This document shows, one piece after another, positions 61,689 to 64,000 of a stretch of 64,000 bases of DNA. The first letter of the stretch is position 1. Every line of letters begins with the position of its first letter. Where the stretch lies: positions 104,870 through 168,869 of the forward strand of contig NZ_JABFMV010000009.1 of the NCBI RefSeq assembly GCF_013359685.1, read 5' to 3'. The DNA comes from Leifsonia sp. C5G2. Lineage in GTDB: Bacteria > Actinomycetota > Actinomycetes > Actinomycetales > Microbacteriaceae. The translations under genes and the position numbers were made by a program. Under the pieces are notes generated by a model that was given only the letters and a program-made list of their open reading frames with translations, was not told where the DNA came from and made no database searches.

Positions 61689-63782
61689 TCAGCGGGACTT
61701 GCGCGACTTCTCTGGGGTCGGCAGCGTGCCGGCGGCGCGGCGCTCGGCGTAGTAGTCGCGCGCCTCGGCCTGGCGCTCGGCCTCCGCGCCGGAGGCGATC
61801 TTGGCGCGGATGAGGTCCGGGCCGTAGCCGAAGACGTCCACCAGGTCGACGGCGTGCGGGCGGATGCGCGTCAGCAGGCGGTCGATGTACGCGCTCACGG
61901 CCTGTGCGCGCTGCGGCGACAGCCGGCCGTTCATCAGGTACCAGGCAAGGTGCTTCTCGATCAGGCCGAACCCGAACAGGTCGCGCAGCCAGGTGAGCAC
62001 CTGCTTGGTGCCCGCATCCGGAGCCTGCTCCAGCGCATCCGTGAACGCCTCCCACTGCAGCAGCTCGCCGTGGGCGCGGGCCGCCTCGATGAGGTCGTTC
62101 TGCTGCGAGTTGAACAGGTCGGCGGCCGCCTTCTTGCCCAGCTTGGATGCGGGCCGCAGCTTGCCGGCCGCCGTCGCGATCATCGTCTCGACCCGGTCGG
62201 TGAGCAGTTCGCGCTGGGTCGCCGGCTCCTGCAGCCAGTTGACCGAGCGGGCGGTCGACCCGAAGTCGCGCACCGTCTGCGCCACACTGCGGAGGCCCGT
62301 CCCGTGGTACGCCTTGCCCGCAGCCTGGGTGACGACGTAGCGGGCGAGCGCGCCGGCGTCCGCCTTGGCGAACTTGCGGCTGTAGTCGGTCAGCAGGCGC
62401 TTCGCCACCAGCTGCAGCAGGACGTTGTTGTCGCCCTCGAAGGTGACCCAGATGTCCAGGTCCTGACGCAGCGACGTGATGCGGTTCTCGGTGAGGAAGC
62501 CCGCACCGCCGCACGCCTCGCGCGCCTCCTGCAGGGTGTCGAGGGCGTGCCAGGTGCTGAGCGGCTTGAGCGCCGCCGCGATCGTCTCCAGGTCCTGGCG
62601 GTCGGCGTCGGTGTCGGCCTTGCCGCTGAACACGTCGTCGAACTTCCGGAGGAAGACCTCGTGCGCGAAGCCGGCCGCGTAGGTGGTCGCGAGCCGCGGG
62701 AGCAGGCGGCGCTGGTGCCGCTGGTAGTCGAGGATGACCTCCTCGTCCGTCGGGCTCCCCGCCGTGAACTGGCGGCGCTGGTCGGCGTAGGTGATGGCGA
62801 TGGCCAGGCCGATCTTGGAGGCGATGACCGCGGAGCCGTCGAGCGAGACGCGGCCCTGGACGAGGGTGCCGAGCATCGTGAAGAACCGGCGGCCGGGGCT
62901 CTCGATGGGCGAGGTGTAGGTGCCGTCCTCGGCCACATCCCCGTAGCGGTTCAGCAGGTCGGTGCGCGGCACCCGGACACCGGTGAAGTGCAGACGGCCG
63001 TTGTCGATGCCGTTCAGGCCGCCCTTCTGGCCGTCGTCCTCTCCGCCGATGCCGGGCAGGAAGTCGCCGTTCGCATCCCGGATCGGGACGTAGAACGCGT
63101 GCACGCCGTGGTTGACGTCCTTCGTGATCAGCTGGGCGAAGACGACCGCCGCCTTGGCGTCCACCGCCGCGTTGCCGAGGTAGTCCTTCCACGCGCCGCG
63201 GAACGGGGTGTCGATGACGAACTCCTGCGTCTCCGGGTCGTAGGTCGCCGTCGTGCCGACGCTCGCGACGTCGGAGCCGTGTCCCGTCTCCGTCATCGCG
63301 AACGCGCCGGGGACCTCCAGCGACATGATCGCCGGAAGGTACTTCTTGTGGTGGTACTCGGTGCCGAGGTGCAGCACGGCGGAGCCGAACAGTCCCCACT
63401 GCACGCCCGACTTGATCTGAACCGAAGGGTCGGCCGCGACCAGCTCCTCGAAGGCGGCGATGTTGCCGCCGTTGTCCTCGCCGCCGCCGAGCGACTTCGG
63501 GAACGCCCGGTGCACCTGCCCGTGCTCGACGAGCAGCTTCAACTGCCCGAATACGCGCTTGCGGTGGTCGGCGACCGAGAGCCCCTCCTGCTTCTGCATC
63601 TCCGGACGCGCCGACAGCTCACGCGAGGCGAGGCGGGCCTCCGCCCACTCGCCGAGGAGCTGACGGCCGAGCGCCTCGACGTCGATGCGCGGGGACGCAC
63701 CGGCGGGGTCGGGCTCGGGGACGGACGGTGCCGCAGGTGCGGCGGGGGTCGCGCTGGGGACGCGTTCGGCAGTGTCGACCAT
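61689..63782 (-). CDS. Acyl-CoA oxidase/dehydrogenase family protein
   Basis: A 697-residue flavoprotein of the acyl-CoA oxidase type, longer than the 380-residue dehydrogenases because of a second C-terminal helical domain. FAD/substrate region AFAMTETGHGSDVASVGTTATYD, then RRFFTMLGTLVQGRVSLDG, and EACGGAGFLTENRI with VTFEGDNNVLLQLVAKRL containing the catalytic-type Glu. An Ala/Pro-rich N-terminus (1-35) is poorly conserved. AGGAGAGGT precedes ATG 63782, and a TAGCGT -10-like box lies at 63820-63815 on the same strand. Role: first step of fatty acid beta-oxidation. Confidence 0.9.
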   Translation of the reverse strand: MVDTAERVPSATPAAPAAPSVPEPDPAGASPRIDVEALGRQLLGEWAEARLASRELSARPEMQKQEGLSVADHRKRVFGQLKLLVEHGQVHRAFPKSLGGGEDNGGNIAAFEELVAADPSVQIKSGVQWGLFGSAVLHLGTEYHHKKYLPAIMSLEVPGAFAMTETGHGSDVASVGTTATYDPETQEFVIDTPFRGAWKDYLGNAAVDAKAAVVFAQLITKDVNHGVHAFYVPIRDANGDFLPGIGGEDDGQKGGLNGIDNGRLHFTGVRVPRTDLLNRYGDVAEDGTYTSPIESPGRRFFTMLGTLVQGRVSLDGSAVIASKIGLAIAITYADQRRQFTAGSPTDEEVILDYQRHQRRLLPRLATTYAAGFAHEVFLRKFDDVFSGKADTDADRQDLETIAAALKPLSTWHALDTLQEAREACGGAGFLTENRITSLRQDLDIWVTFEGDNNVLLQLVAKRLLTDYSRKFAKADAGALARYVVTQAAGKAYHGTGLRSVAQTVRDFGSTARSVNWLQEPATQRELLTDRVETMIATAAGKLRPASKLGKKAAADLFNSQQNDLIEAARAHGELLQWEAFTDALEQAPDAGTKQVLTWLRDLFGFGLIEKHLAWYLMNGRLSPQRAQAVSAYIDRLLTRIRPHAVDLVDVFGYGPDLIRAKIASGAEAERQAEARDYYAERRAAGTLPTPEKSRKSR

Positions 63783-63908
63783 GACCTCTCCTAACGGAAA
63801 TCGCGGATGCCGCCACGCTACGACGCGTCGCGTCGGGGCGAAAACCGTCGGTGCGCCGCCTACAAATCGCCCCGCCCCCGCATCGCCCCCAACTTGTGGA
63901 AACCATCC

Positions 63909-63998
63909 AAAAAAGCAAAACCCCCACCGTCGAGTCCGCACAGACTGCACGCGCGTTCGGCGCGTCGTGTGCAGTCTCTGCGGACTCGACGGTGGGGG
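63909..63998 (-). terminator. Strong intrinsic terminator for a minus-strand gene beyond the right edge
   Basis: Bases 63921-63940 pair exactly with 63979-63998, a further 9 bases (63942-63950 with 63969-63977) pair after one mismatch, and the loop has a small GCGC stem. In the minus direction the hairpin is followed by TTTTGCTTTTTT (63920-63909), a genuine T-run, so it should stop a transcript entering from the right. Bases 63783-63908 hold only the acyl-CoA oxidase promoter. Confidence 0.75.
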
Positions 63999-64000
63999 GC

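Overview
The window is a contiguous piece of a very GC-rich actinobacterial chromosome. Gene content (DUF1918 protein, GAF-ANTAR pair, HAD-GH65 fusion, NAD malate dehydrogenase, SRAP, YpfJ-like protease), frequent GTG starts, many 4-base ATGA/GTGA gene overlaps and recurrent TAGCGT-like -10 boxes suggest Microbacteriaceae (Leifsonia-like); that placement is inference. No rRNA, tRNA, CRISPR array or insertion sequence was found. 54 protein genes and two gene remnants are annotated.

Left part (1-13.1 kb): a bifunctional penicillin-binding protein, a secreted GH6 glucanase, an alpha/beta hydrolase, a DUF445 membrane protein, a LysR regulator and a YeiH-type exporter. Next comes a decayed AraC/dihydrofolate-reductase-like locus, then a DUF1918 protein and a large HAD-GH65 fusion behind a DosR-like box, and a bactofilin-like membrane protein behind a weaker DosR-like box.

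Sugar locus (13.2-23.0 kb): GH3 glycosidase, NagB-like isomerase, two ABC permeases and a lipoprotein binding protein on the minus strand, divergent from a BadF-type sugar kinase and a GH4 glycosidase, closed by a GntR/UTRA regulator. No ABC ATPase is encoded. Both divergent promoters carry a similar 15-bp element exactly 10 nt upstream of an identical TAGCGT box, and a third copy lies upstream of gntR.

Middle (23.1-31.6 kb): an AraC regulator, two overlapping GAF-ANTAR proteins, an SRPBCC-ArsR pair, small hypothetical proteins, an aldo/keto reductase, a membrane glycosyltransferase behind a structured leader, and an SRAP protein.

Exopolysaccharide region (31.6-57.7 kb): priming glycosylphosphotransferase, five further glycosyltransferases, Wzy-like polymerase, flippase, Wzz/BY-kinase, low-molecular-weight phosphatase, hexapeptide acyltransferase, NodB deacetylase, pyruvyl transferase with an F420-dehydrogenase-beta-like partner, CDP-alcohol phosphotransferase, TagD-like cytidylyltransferase and two large secreted proteins sharing one module. 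The genes are split over several divergent units. At least five of their upstream regions carry an AGGTGAGGA-type motif, often inside or beside a likely promoter; this candidate regulon is the most interesting signal in the window.

Right part (57.7-64 kb): proline iminopeptidase, a DUF2975/HTH pair with an apparently leaderless, operator-covered promoter, a neutral zinc metallopeptidase, malate dehydrogenase, an acyl-CoA oxidase-like protein and a strong terminator at the edge. The three roomy convergent junctions each hold a long perfect or near-perfect palindrome.
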